Positions 20,946 to 31,485 of a stretch of DNA of 64,000 nucleotides are shown here, piece after piece. Source of the DNA: Mactromeris polynyma. Its lineage: Eukaryota; Mollusca; Bivalvia; Venerida; Mactridae. The notes under the pieces were generated by a model, which was not told where the DNA came from, did no database searches, and saw nothing but the letters and a program-made list of their open reading frames with translations. The DNA lies in NCBI GenBank assembly GCA_032209605.1, contig JASFXZ010000038.1, positions 806,001 to 870,000 on the forward strand, read 5' to 3'. How positions within the stretch are numbered: the first letter of the stretch is position 1; each line of letters starts with the position of its first letter. The translations under genes were made by a program, and so were the position numbers.

Positions 20946-23900
20946 CAAGGTCCATCACATAAGAGTACAGGTACATTTACTAAACTACTGACATGGAATA
21001 TAGAAGGTTTAAAAACAAAGTTAACAACTTTTGATATTGCAGACTTTATTAAATCACATGACATTATTGGTATGCAGGAAACGTGGGATATCAGCTCTGA
21101 CTATTGTACACAATATTTTAATGATCATACTATATATTCATGTAATGCTAAGCAATCTATAGTTGGCGGTCGACCCATGGGTGGTGTTATTGTTGGTGTA
21201 AGAAATACCATATCAGCTAAGGTAAAACATGTATGCGAAGACTTTGAGTTTGGTGTAATGTTACTGATCGAGAACTCATTACTTAAACTGGATCGCGATG
21301 TACTTTATGTTTGCTTATATATACCTCCTGAGCGCTCTCCTGTATATGATATTGTTAATGTATCTGTGTTGCAACAACTTGAAATTTTCATTGTTGAGAA
21401 TCGTTTACTGAATGTAGAACTGATATTATGTGGCGACTTCAATGCACGTACGTCAAATATTGAGGATTTCATAAGCCATATTGACAATATACCGGAGCTA
21501 GGTGAGTTTAATGATATAATTGACGGTGATATCGGTATAGAAAGAGTATCGTTAGATAAAATAGTCAATAAAACTGGCAAAGAACTTATTGCTTTCTGTA
21601 AGTTATATTCATGTTATATAGTAAATGGGCGTATTGGTGAGCGTTGTAATAGTGGTGGTTTTACCTTCATTAATCACAATGGTTGCAGTACTATTGACTA
21701 TTACATTGTTACCAAATCCATATTTGATGGTATTGAGAAGCTAGAGATTATGCCTAATACAGAAAGTTGTCATTTACCTTTATGTTTATACATTAATAAG
21801 AGGTATAGTTTTGTAAACAATAGGGTTAATGGTACATGTACAAAAGAGAAGTCAGAGTATTATGCAATTGACAAAGACAATAGTGGCGAATATATTCAGC
21901 GTTTAACTGAAACTATTATTAATGGCTGTTTTAATGTAGTGGACACTATGCTTGATGACAATGATGTTGATATTAACAGTATCATAACGGAACTAGAGTC
22001 AGCTGTCATAAAAAGTAGCTCAACGTTTAAAAAGGTCAAGCGAACCCAATTAAATCAACGGAAGAAACCGTGGTATGACTATCAATGTAGAAATGCTAAA
22101 ATTGAAACTAGAAAGTGTCTAAAACGATTTCGGTCCAGCCGATCTGTAAATGACTTAAATATGTATGTCAACAGTAAACACGTATATAAAAGCATGTGTA
22201 AAAATAAAAGGTTGATATATAATAAAGCGTACTTATCAAAACTGGAGTCATCAGCTAATAATCCAAAACTGTTTTGGAAAGAGCTAAACAAATTTACTAA
22301 CAAACTTAAGTCGGAACCCGATATCTCATTAGACAGCTGGCATGACCATTTTAGTAGATTGTTTTCAGCTAACAATGTTCATCCGGTCAATAGCAACGAT
22401 GAACCAATTGCTGACAATTGGAATGAAAATCTTGACGAAGTGGAGGAGATCGTTTTTAATTCGCCTATATCGGATGGTGAGATTATTGACAATATCAAAT
22501 TACTAAATCCAAATAAAGCTTCTGGTGGAAACCTCATTCCCCAACAACTGGTTTATGGTATAAATGTACTGTTACCTTTTATTCGGAAACTGTTTAACAG
22601 ACTTTATGCAAAAGGTGAATTTCCAGACCAATGGAGTCAAACCATTATTATTCCCATATATAAAAAGGGTGATGTTAATAATATGAATAACTATAGAGGT
22701 ATTTCATTACTAGATGTAATAAGCAAGTTGTATATTTCAATAATTACAAAAAGGTTGACATTTTACGTAAATGCCTATTGTAAAATTAGTGAATCTCAGG
22801 CAGGCTTTAGAGCCGGATATTCAACAATTGACAATACTTATATATTATATGCAATTGTGAATAAGCACTTATGTATGAAGAAAAAAACAATATATGTAGC
22901 TTTTATAGATTTTCAAAAAGCATTCGACAGTGTAGATCGACCTATTCTTTACGATGTTCTAAGAAAAGGTGGTGTTAGAGGTAACCTGTTTAAATCTATA
23001 CAATCTATATATACCTCTGTTAAAGCTTGTGTACGAACCAGCCAGGGTGTAACAGATAATTTCTCATGTCCTATTGGTCTACGTCAGGGTTGTAATTTAA
23101 GTCCTATTTTGTTTGTTATGTTTATTGATGAGCTGTACACGTTGCTAAATAACCATGAGGTTCGAGGTATTCAACTATTTCCAGATATTATGGAAATATG
23201 TTTACTTATGTTTGCAGATGATATTGCCTTACTGTCAGATACTGTTGTTGGTCTGCAAAAGCAATTAAATATTTTAGAGGGGTTTTGTGAAAATAACAAG
23301 CTTTCTGTAAACATTTCTGAAACAAAAATACTAGTATTCAAAAGAGGAGGTGCTGTGGCCAGAAGAGAGAAATGGACATATGCCAACCGTAATATAGAAA
23401 TTGTAAATGGTTTTACATATGTTGGGATTTATTTTTCGAATAGACTGTCTTTACAAAAAATGGCAGAAGTAATGTCTGTAAAAGCGAAAAAAGTATTGTT
23501 TCATATCTTTGATTCTTTGCATGAGTTTACATGTTTGCCATATAGTACGTTTTTTAAGTTATTTGACTCAAAGATTGCATCTATCATGTTGTACGGTTCA
23601 GAACTATGGGGAATTAGTAATGTATTATGTATTGAAGTTTTACAAGTTTATGCATGTAAACGATTTTTAAATGTAAACACAAAATCATGTAATGATGCAA
23701 TATTGGGTGATGTAGGCAGATATCCTATGTATGTATATTCATCAAAGAGAGTTATAAAATATTGGTTGCGTTTGCTGAATATGCCTAGGTATAGATATAA
23801 CGATTATGCTATGAAATGTTAAAGTATTATGACAGCCTTGGTTACAGAAATTGGGCATCTGAAGTTCGCATAAATTTATATAGTAATGGGTTTGGTTATA

Positions 23901-24409
23901 TCTGGGAAAACCAAGAGGTAAGTAATCCGAAACTGTTTTTATTACAATATGTCCAAAGATTAAAAGATCAGCACATACAGAGATGGCATTCTAGATGTTT
24001 AGAAACAAGGAAACTGTGTCATTATGTAAATTTCAAGTTAAATTACAATGTTGAACAATATATTACTGCTATAGATGTTGGAAAATTTAGAAAATGTATG
24101 GCAAACTTTAGAAGCTCGTCCCACTGTCTGATGATTGAGAAATGTAGGTATTATTGCATCTCTGTAGAGTATCGTGACTGTCCTTATTGCGAATGTGCTA
24201 TAGAGGATGAATACCATTTTGTTCTTATATGCCCATTGTATAACCATATTCGTTCCAAGTATATACCAATTCACTATGTTAATAATGCTACAGTAGATAA
24301 TTTTTACAACCTGATGTCGGAAGAAAATGAGAATATAATTCATCGTTTAGCTATGTATTTATACTATGCATTTAAAGAAAGGGCACAACACATGTCTATA
24401 TTTAATTGA
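20937..24409 (+). pseudogene. LINE ORF2 (endonuclease / reverse transcriptase), one frameshift
   Basis: Open in the ORF1 frame from just after its TAG to a stop at 23820-23822, then continuing in another frame to 24409. First ATG is at 21072, but the endonuclease already starts upstream (LLTWNIEGL near 20985). Endonuclease: QET (Glu) at 21075, GDFN at 21432, a TIDYYIV segment near 21690, and SCHLPL near 21765 (His kept; Cys where Asp is usual). Reverse transcriptase: FIDFQKAFDS (motif A) near 22901, GLRQGCNLSPILF (B), FADD (C) at 23211, then motif D and E regions. C-terminal C-x2-C-x8-H-x4-C zinc motif at 24179-24232. The frame break lies near 23798. The related copy at 56.7 kb has one extra T there and reads straight through, so this copy carries a 1-bp deletion. 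ORF2 supplies target cleavage and target-primed reverse transcription. Without the C-terminus it is probably not autonomous. Confidence 0.88.
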
Positions 24410-24575
24410 AATATAATTTAAATGATTCTTTTTATATTATCATGAAGCAAAGTTATGATGTTAATAAGTGTTGTGTATGTATTGTGTTTATATTGAACGT
24501 ATGCTTCACATTGTAAAGGTATCAAATGTTGAGACCTGTTGTTGCAATAAAATATTGTATTGTGTTGTATTGTAT
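24410..24575 (+). other. LINE 3' UTR and short-repeat tail
   Basis: AT-rich, including TATGCTTCACATTGTAAAG, and ending TTGCAATAAAATATTGTATTGTG-like in ATTGT-type repeats. It lacks the GGCCGGAGGCC hairpin found in the neighbouring tail and in the 55.9 kb copy, consistent with a small deletion before the end. Confidence 0.65.
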
Positions 24576-24792
24576 CATCGTATCATTTATTGAACTGAAA
24601 TAGAATTTAAATTATTATCATTATTTTATCATGACGTTAAATTATAATGTTGATACGTGATATGTACGCTTGATATATGTATTATTATTTAACATATACT
24701 TCACTTTGTAAAATTCATCAAATGTTGTGTATATTTGTGTATGGGCCGGAGGCCTTTTTATGCAATAAACTATTGAATTGAATTGAATTGTA
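24576..24792 (+). mobile_element. Second, truncated LINE 3' end in tandem
   Basis: From TTTATTGAACTGAAATAGAA to GAATTGAATTGAATTG this matches the 3' UTR of the 55.9 kb copy (reverse complement of about 55915-56095), including GGGCCGGAGGCCT and TATGCAATAAA, and ends in an AATTG run. It is best read as a second, severely 5'-truncated insertion next to or into the tail of the first. Confidence 0.65.
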
Positions 24793-25435
24793 CAAGTCCA
24801 TTGATCATGGCAATAAGCACTTTTGTTAAGTGGATATGGGTGCAACAAAACAGAATATGTATTAATTTTGTTCAGCATGTATACCGTTAAACAACATAAT
24901 TGTATATACAAGACAAATATAATGATCACAGCGCTACACTTATAATAAAATATAATGTCTGTGTATGTAACAGTGCACTATGTTTAAAATGCGCTCTGTA
25001 CCTTTCAATCATTGTTTAATATCCCATTTCATATGATTGGTATAAACATAACCATAGATCATACGGTCGTGCTTTACCTAGAAACAATTATTCCAACTAC
25101 CAGTCTTCTACCCAAAACAAAAATGTCCTTACCAATAAAAACCTCATGCAAACCATTGTTTTAGTGTATATTCAACATTCACGATCAAACAGTTTAAATA
25201 AATCAAAGATTATCTATAACAAAACTACAATTATCATGATACTAGTCTACCCTCATGCAGTACCTTAATTTCAACCGATACGACATTGGACACGACAAGA
25301 CATGTTTTATTTGTATAGTCGCATAATACCATAAGTTTAGAAATCCTATCACTAAAGTAGCAGGAAATGAAATATTTTAAGGGAGCACTTTGTCCGGTTT
25401 CAACATACGTAGTATATATGTACTACAAAACTAAA
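24793..25435. other. Non-coding stretch
   Basis: AT-rich with no supported feature. Confidence 0.4.
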
Positions 25436-25749
25436 ACAAGAAATATGTTGAAAAAATATGGTCGGCGCAATTTGATGGTTAACATTCATTGTGCAACATA
25501 AAAAATGCCGAGATGTTACGATTGCTGGTCACTCCAGATCCAAAATGGATTTCGGTAAATTCACCGAAATTCAGTGGATTTCGGTAAGTTAACGTACCCC
25601 TTATCGACAGATTAACGACTCTGCGTCAAAGTTACAAACGTTGTTCGGTGGAAGAGAAATTGTCTTGGTGGTAAAACTAAGATTTGATTGGTTCACACAA
25701 CACGGATATGCAAATAGCAAAACCATGTTAGTACGGCTGCGCCGAAAAA
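25436..25749 (+). mobile_element. 300-bp MITE, copy 1
   Basis: Starts ACAAGAAATATG, then GGTCGGCGCAATTTGA, and ends GTACGGCTGCGCCGAAAA. TCGGCGCA (25462-25469) and TGCGCCGA (25738-25745) form a short terminal inverted pair. The middle has alternating ATTTCGGT/ACCGAAAT palindromic pieces. Three further copies in the window confirm the boundaries. No target-site duplication is clear. Confidence 0.8.
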
Positions 25750-26149
25750 CAGTTTAGTAATGGATAATTAAATACATTTGTTTCAATATTATAGTATTCA
25801 GTGATTGGCACGCAAGCGTTAGAATTGGTCAGTTTCAGGGATAGTATCATTCACATACAGACTTGCCTTTGTGTTGCAATATAACAAAATACCACCATTT
25901 AAAAATAGTTCGAACTTCTTCTGTTTGTTGGTCATTTCGTTATTTCAGTCAATGAAACCAAATCTGTCCAAGTCTTACCACTGCATATTTTTCGTTACAA
26001 ATAGTGTATTTATATGCTCACAGTATATACGTTTAATATGTACAGCTACTGTCATGGTAAAATGTGTTTCTACTTGTTATCCAATTTACATATGCCAGTC
26101 GCTTTAGACCAGTGCCATTTACAATTCTTAAGTATAGTCATACAACTTT
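25750..26149. other. Non-coding stretch
   Basis: No supported feature. The 78-codon frame at 25871-26107 has no motif. Confidence 0.35.
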
Positions 26150-26620
26150 AAACATAATGTGTCTTACAAGGCACTTTGTGTCGCAAACTTTTGAAATTCA
26201 GACACTCGCTAGATTTCTAAAATTGTAAGACAGATATGTTATATTGCAATAATGGTTTCTTTAAGGCAAGAAAGCATATTACATTTTCTTCAATTTCTCG
26301 TTTGGGTTTATCTCGCAGCTTGAATTCCGTGATATTCATACATTCAGTGAAATGTTCAATTTAATTTGATTTCTGGAAATAGTAGTACCATTTATTTTAT
26401 TGAAATAGAACATTTAAAATGCAACGATTCCCGTTTCAGGTTCTCAATATTCTGATATAACACTCAAAGCTTAACCTTGCTCCAGATCTTTATCTTTCTT
26501 CTGTCATCGTTTTACGTTGCTAGACATGCATCTATGCAGTAATCAAGAAGCTGGTTACAGGTACTAGTATACCGACAAAGTAAATATGTACCCGGTTCTT
26601 AACCAATGCCACGTAAAACT
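26150..26620 (+). repeat. Segmental duplication block A, second part
   Basis: Collinear with 40390-40860: GCAATAATGGTTTCTT, AATTTCTCGTTT versus a close variant, TATCTCGCAGCTTGAA, CAATTTAATTTGATT, TTATTTTATTGAAAT. Small indels (for example two bases in the GAGA run) break any shared reading frame, so it is not a conserved coding region. Confidence 0.75.
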
Positions 26621-27039
26621 GTCTAATAAAACAATGCTCTTTATCGGACATGTACGAGTATTGAAAATAACGTCATTATGTTATTCTCTACTAATCGTAT
26701 GGATGTTCCCAAACCCGTGTGGCATCCGCATAGGCCCGCTCGGTGCCAGCACGTACACATTACATACTCGGTTGAATACAGTTACGGGTTCTTGTTGTCC
26801 CTTAGCTATAAAAAACGTAAGTGCACGCCTAGATTCTGTAGAACGCTTGTTCACAGCACAAATGTATGCGACCACAGCTTCGCAAGAGGGTAATTTCATA
26901 CGGACTCACCACGGGCCATATGACTGTACGATTCCACAAGTCCTACGGGCCCAGAACCGCCCGTAGGTCATATGTGTCATAGGCATTAACAATAAATGTT
27001 CTTACATTTCTCATTACATTATGTCAGGTGCTTCATTTA
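26621..27039. other. GC-richer patch, unclassified
   Basis: 26690-26975 is richer in G and C than its surroundings and absent from the block B counterpart, so it may be an insertion. It ends in a hairpin (CCTACGGG ... CCCGTAGG, 26940-26965). A 126-codon frame crosses it, with competing frames on both strands and no recognised domain. Confidence 0.4.
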
Positions 27040-27340
27040 TTTACAGCTTATTATCGACTTCGATATCTAGCAACAATAACTACATTTGTACTTCACTTAT
27101 CATTTTGTATACAATCGTTATTTTATTTTACGGCTATTTCGGTTAAGAAATAATTGTGTATTATAAAACTGGATGTAATCTGCAAACTGCCTTATATTTT
27201 TTTGCAAGACAGTGGCGACATTCAGCTTGAAATGTTCCAATTGATGCATATTTTATAATAACAATTTGTCTAATACATTAATGTTGATATTAAAGGCAGT
27301 GCAATGCAATACCAATGTAATTATAACAAATCCTTTTTTT
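27040..27340 (+). repeat. Segmental duplication block A, third part
   Basis: Collinear with 43360-43660: TGTATTATAAAACTG-AT, TGGCGACATTC-GCTTGAAA and TTGATATTAAAGGCAGTGCAATGCAA with close counterparts. Confidence 0.7.
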
Positions 27341-28493
27341 GCTCAGCAATGCATTTAATTACCGTTGCATTTGCAACTGCAAAATACGTGTAGTGTCGTA
27401 CAGATTTACAACATAACTGTAGGAATATGCATATTCGTATTTGTCAGAATTGTATAATATTTGTTTTAAAAAGTCAAAAAAATATTCGTTTCAAAAACCC
27501 AGATTCTAAATAGATTAAATATATGACAATGAGAGATACTTCTCTCTCTCTTGTATCATCCATTGTTTAATAATGTTGATGATGCGGTCTGATTACACAT
27601 AGTTACGTGTTGATTTTTATTCCTTTTTCATTTTGTTCATGGGGCTCGGATTTGAACAAAATCCTTTCGATTTTTCTTCATGGGTCTCGGATTTGAATTC
27701 TCTTCCCATTAATATTTGCCTGTTTTGTGCATGCGTTAATAATGCTGAACTTTGACTATTCGCTATATCTTGTTGATACATTTTTTGATCCTTTTGACCT
27801 TGGTTAACGTTTACAAGAGCGTGTGCAACAGTTATGTGTTGCAATAGGCAATTTTTTTCGAGCGCGTGCGTAACTTTCACAAATATTGTTTTTACTCTTC
27901 GGTTGTTAGACGCTGTTTATGCTGTAGTTTACCGCCGATGTGGGCATACCCTGAATAACAAGTTCATTATTTGCTGGTAATTAGTTTGTAAAAATACATT
28001 GAACGCTTATGATGGGACACCTCTGTGAAGTAATGGAGCATTTCTCTAAAGATCTAACAATTGAGGTTATTTTGTGTATTACTATTGTCCGAAACAGAGG
28101 CATAGATAGATTGACTTTTATATTTCCAATTTAACACCATCTGTAATACTGTGACACATGTACCTTTGCATAAAATGAACAGAATAAGTTGCTTATGCTG
28201 AATGTATTTTCACCATATCTGCATTGTATTTTTATTAAAGGCTGTTTATGACATTCTTTCCAAAGAAAAAATGATTTTGCCCGTTGTTGTTATCTATATC
28301 TATAATGCATATGGGCAATTCTAACACGGTAATTTGCATGTTCAATATTTGCAAAATTCTGTTTCTGTTCTTACGTCACATTTGTTTTATTTTATTTTAC
28401 ATGTTCCCTTCAAACATATCACAATAATTATTTTGCTAAACATTTTCCTGGCGACTTTGATGCCTTGCATCAACTTTCTCTTGTATAATTCTG
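27341..28493. other. Non-coding stretch
   Basis: AT-rich with a short CT run near 27540-27560. No supported gene. Confidence 0.4.
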
Positions 28494-29109
28494 TTTTCGG
28501 CGTAGATGTATAACATTGATTTTGACCAACCAAATCTTGTCCTCGAAGCGGGCTTTTTAAAATCTGACCAATCATATGTTCACCCAAGAGATACCGAACG
28601 GGGTTTTCGTTAACCTAAGATGCACCAAACAGGATTTTCGTAAGATGAGCGAACATTATAAGTTGGATATCATCTTTTTACGTCATCAAATTATTTACAA
28701 CCAGAACGAGGCAGACTTTCCAGGGGCACTAATCTAATGAGAAAGCTTCCAAACGATCCAGATCACTGACCTTTTTGTTTTTATGCAAATGTTTTATCGT
28801 AAAACAGAAACAAATGTTGCTTCAGACTTTGTAATGTTTTTTTTAGTTTAAAATGAAAAATATGTAAGTAAACTGTGAACTGAGTAAACTTGCAATGACT
28901 TTTCTGCTTAGGGGCATGAATCTACGAGAAAACAGCATATATAAAATACCCTGATAAGACAGGTCCATGATTATAGCAAATATAGATCGGAGTTATAATG
29001 TTTTGTAAGAATTTATTTTTCAACATGTTGCAAAAACATTATTCCATTTAACATACCAGCAGACATTATTCTATCTACGCCGTTTATCTATTTTTAAGAT
29101 ATTTCTTGT
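28494..29109 (-). mobile_element. Non-autonomous DNA element, long form, copy 2
   Basis: Reverse-complement copy of 10162-10794. Shared blocks include GACCAATCATAT, AACGGGGTTTTCGTT, CATCTTTTTACGTCATCAAA and GATCCAGATCACTGACC. The ends are TTTTCGGCGTAG and ATATTTCTTGT. Confidence 0.75.
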
Positions 29110-29179
29110 TTAGTAAGTTGCAACAGAGTTGGCTGATATAAATCTTCTCTATCTGTGAATTATCATGCTGTTTTAACAA

Positions 29180-29400
29180 TAAACATTAAGTTAAAACCCA
29201 GTGGGTGCCAATATGTATAACTGCACGAGTTTCTTCTAAACTATTTGGCGTCAAATTTCTCTGTTTCAGCAGGCCGTTGACATCCATGTGACAATGGTAT
29301 GATACCGTTAGACGGAGTCTTTCTATTTTTTAATGAACAATTCGTTATTCCAACCATGCAGTATGCAATAGAGCAATATTCAGTGGCCAGTACATGACAG
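29180..29400 (+). repeat. Segmental duplication block A, fourth part
   Basis: Collinear with about 44030-44220: ATTTGGCGTCA, ATGACAATGGTATGATA versus a close variant, TTTAATGAA-AATT-CG, CCAACCATG. Confidence 0.65.
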
Positions 29401-30179
29401 TTTTGGTTTTAAACATGTGTCAAAATGTTTTGAGTGTGTATAAATGCGTTTCTATCGAGACAAACTGTGAACTGTATATATGCAGAATTTAAAGTTTTTA
29501 TCACGCGAGTAAAGCAAACAACTCCTTTTATATCATATACCTATTTTAACACACTTTGTGGTAATTGTGTTCAACGCATTTTACATTATTGTAGTTATAA
29601 TCGGCGATGATATGAACACAACCAGTGTTTGGTTTCTGGGTACAATCAGTATTGTTCTTCCACAACAATCAGACATCTTCCCAACTAATATCAGGGATGG
29701 TAGACCAATACAGTAAGTTTGTCCAGGAGAACAAAACCTAAACCAGGGCTGGAAACACCGATATCCTTACTGTCATTGACCAAACCGGGTAGATTTTAAC
29801 GTTATGTAGACCTGAATTAACACTCGTATGTATTTGTACTTTGTCAAATGCAGTACATTTATATTTAAGACTTGCTTTAACTTGAAATCACATGTTTTTA
29901 TTTAAAGTTTAGCACATAATTAAAGTTAAAATGTGTCTGATGTATGGCGTAAGCATTGCCGTGTATGACTGTTGTTTCTGTGTATACTTTTATTGAGAAC
30001 GACGTTTTATTTTCAGATTAAGTCATGTATGTTTAGACAGAACGTACAACAGACTGATCATGACATTCATGACATTTTATATTGTACCAACCGTTTCTCT
30101 AACAGGCGTTCGAAAACGTTTACGTCCGCCTTGGATATATAACGAAGGAGCATGTAAGAAGAACACCAATACTATTGAC
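29401..30179. other. Non-coding stretch of block A
   Basis: Probably part of the duplicated unit but too diverged for me to align. No gene is seen. Confidence 0.35.
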
Positions 30180-30790
30180 AGTTTAACAAATGTTGTTATA
30201 AATTGAATAACACTTTATAACACCTACGAGCGTTCGATGCAATTGTTCCGATACTATTTTACAATGTTGGATCTGTAAGCTTAGACAGACGAAGCAACCA
30301 GCCTTGGTTGCTTCTTTGACGTTAAGTAAATCAGCTAATTTGTCATTTTGGATATAATAAAGATCAATTTACATACTTATTTTGAGAAATTCAGACGATT
30401 ACAATCGGAATTTGATCAGACAGTTGGCAAAATCTCTGTGATTTTAGAAAAGTAAATTGGTCTCGAGTGAGGAAAACGTTAATATGTTAATAAACATGTT
30501 TAACATCTAATTATTCTTGGCCCTGTCTTGCGAACGTAATATTATCGGCGTTATATGTGTACACGACATTGACTTGCATATTAAACCAGATTTAAATAAG
30601 GAGGTTTAGATAATTTTCCGCAAAGAAATGCGTGAACAAATTTAACCTATTTCATTGCTTACAGCCAAAGACATAAAATGCTTTGTTTCTAAAAATCTCT
30701 CACATTGCGCTAAACAGCAATTTTAAAGCTCTTAGAAAGTAAATAACACATTAAATGTCATGCTATACTGATTTGTTCGACACAAGGCTG
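30180..30790 (+). repeat. Segmental duplication block A, last part
   Basis: Collinear with 45890-46450 and partly with 11885-12115: CAGACGAAGCAA, AAGTAAATC-GCTAAT, GGAATTTGATCA, AGAAAAGT-AAT-GGTCTC, AAATGCGTGAACAAATTTAACC versus a close variant. Confidence 0.75.
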
Positions 30791-31279
30791 TCAAGGGTTA
30801 ACGTCAATACTTCATTGTCTGCATTGTCGATTTTTTGTCTCTCAGTATTGGCTGATGTATTTGAACATCAATCTGTATTATACATGTATATATAGTAAAT
30901 ATATATATTAAATAGTTGCCTACGTCAATCTTAATGTAAGCATCTTCAAATCTTGTAACCATAATTTTCTATGCATTGTTTTGCATTATTGTAAATTGAC
31001 ATACCATTGGTCCATGTGGAATTTATTTGTGAATATTCTATGTGTATTTGTTCATTTCTTCGTGTGTATACAAGGAGTATTAAAATCAATAAACATAAAA
31101 TAAAAACATCCCAAAATGTAAATTTAATTCAAAGGAAATAACTGTAGTAAAACATACAGCTTTCATAGACATGTATCGTGGAACAATCAAGAACAAAATT
31201 TAATTTCATTTAACCAGCCATATTTTGGTTTAGCGCTTGCATTTTTATTGACAGAACTCTGCACAAAGGAATAAAAACT

Positions 31280-31285
31280 GCTAAC
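31280..31285. repeat. Target-site duplication, left
   Basis: GCTAAC, repeated at 35091-35096 immediately outside the opposite inverted repeat. Confidence 0.75.
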
Positions 31286-31326
31286 TACGGTGGCACAGAG
31301 GTGACATCCGCAACACTTTATTTATA

Positions 31327-31473
31327 TTGTGGCCACAACTTATTAAGTTGAGGCCACAACTTACTAACTTGTGGCCACAACTTATTAACTTGTGGCCACA
31401 ACTTATAAAGTTGAGGCCACAACTTACTAACTTGTGGCCACGACTTAATAACTTGTGGCCACGACTTAGTTTA
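31327..31473. repeat. 21-bp repeats inside the left TIR
   Basis: About seven units of TTGTGGCCACAACTTATTAA type, with the palindrome GTGGCCAC or the variant GAGGCCAC at 21-bp spacing. The right arm carries only two, so the left arm has expanded after TIR formation or the right has shrunk. Confidence 0.88.
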
Positions 31474-31485
31474 GCCAATCAAAAC

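Larger units (their letters stand above)
19120..24575 (+). mobile_element. Nearly complete APE-type LINE (CR1/L2-like)
   Basis: The order is a GC-richer 5' region (from about 19120, boundary uncertain), ORF1 (19866-20936), ORF2 (20937 onward) with endonuclease, reverse transcriptase and a CCHC region, and a 3' UTR ending near TTGCAATAAAATATTGTATTG. ORF1 type (coiled coil plus RRM-like region), apurinic-type endonuclease and a short-repeat 3' tail instead of poly-A fit the CR1/L2 group. Exact clade is inference. A 5'-truncated relative on the minus strand lies at 55908-57256. The copy interrupts block A of the segmental duplication, whose block B counterpart lacks it at this point. No target-site duplication was identified. 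Confidence 0.88.

Noticed and set aside
21305..21580. Minus-strand frames inside LINE ORF2 (also at 22082-22375 and 24038-24343)
   Set aside because: Antisense shadows of a well-supported reverse transcriptase gene.
23816..24409. Separate third LINE gene
   Set aside because: The 56.7 kb copy shows this frame is continuous with ORF2. The break is a 1-bp deletion.
26200..26400. Conserved minus-strand coding region shared by duplication blocks A and B (reads LRDKPKREIEE in A)
   Set aside because: The block B copy has a two-base length difference in the GAGA run that shifts the frame, so it is not conserved as protein.
26586..26966. 126-codon frame in a GC-richer patch
   Set aside because: Competing frames on both strands, no domain, no splice context. 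More likely an unclassified insertion.
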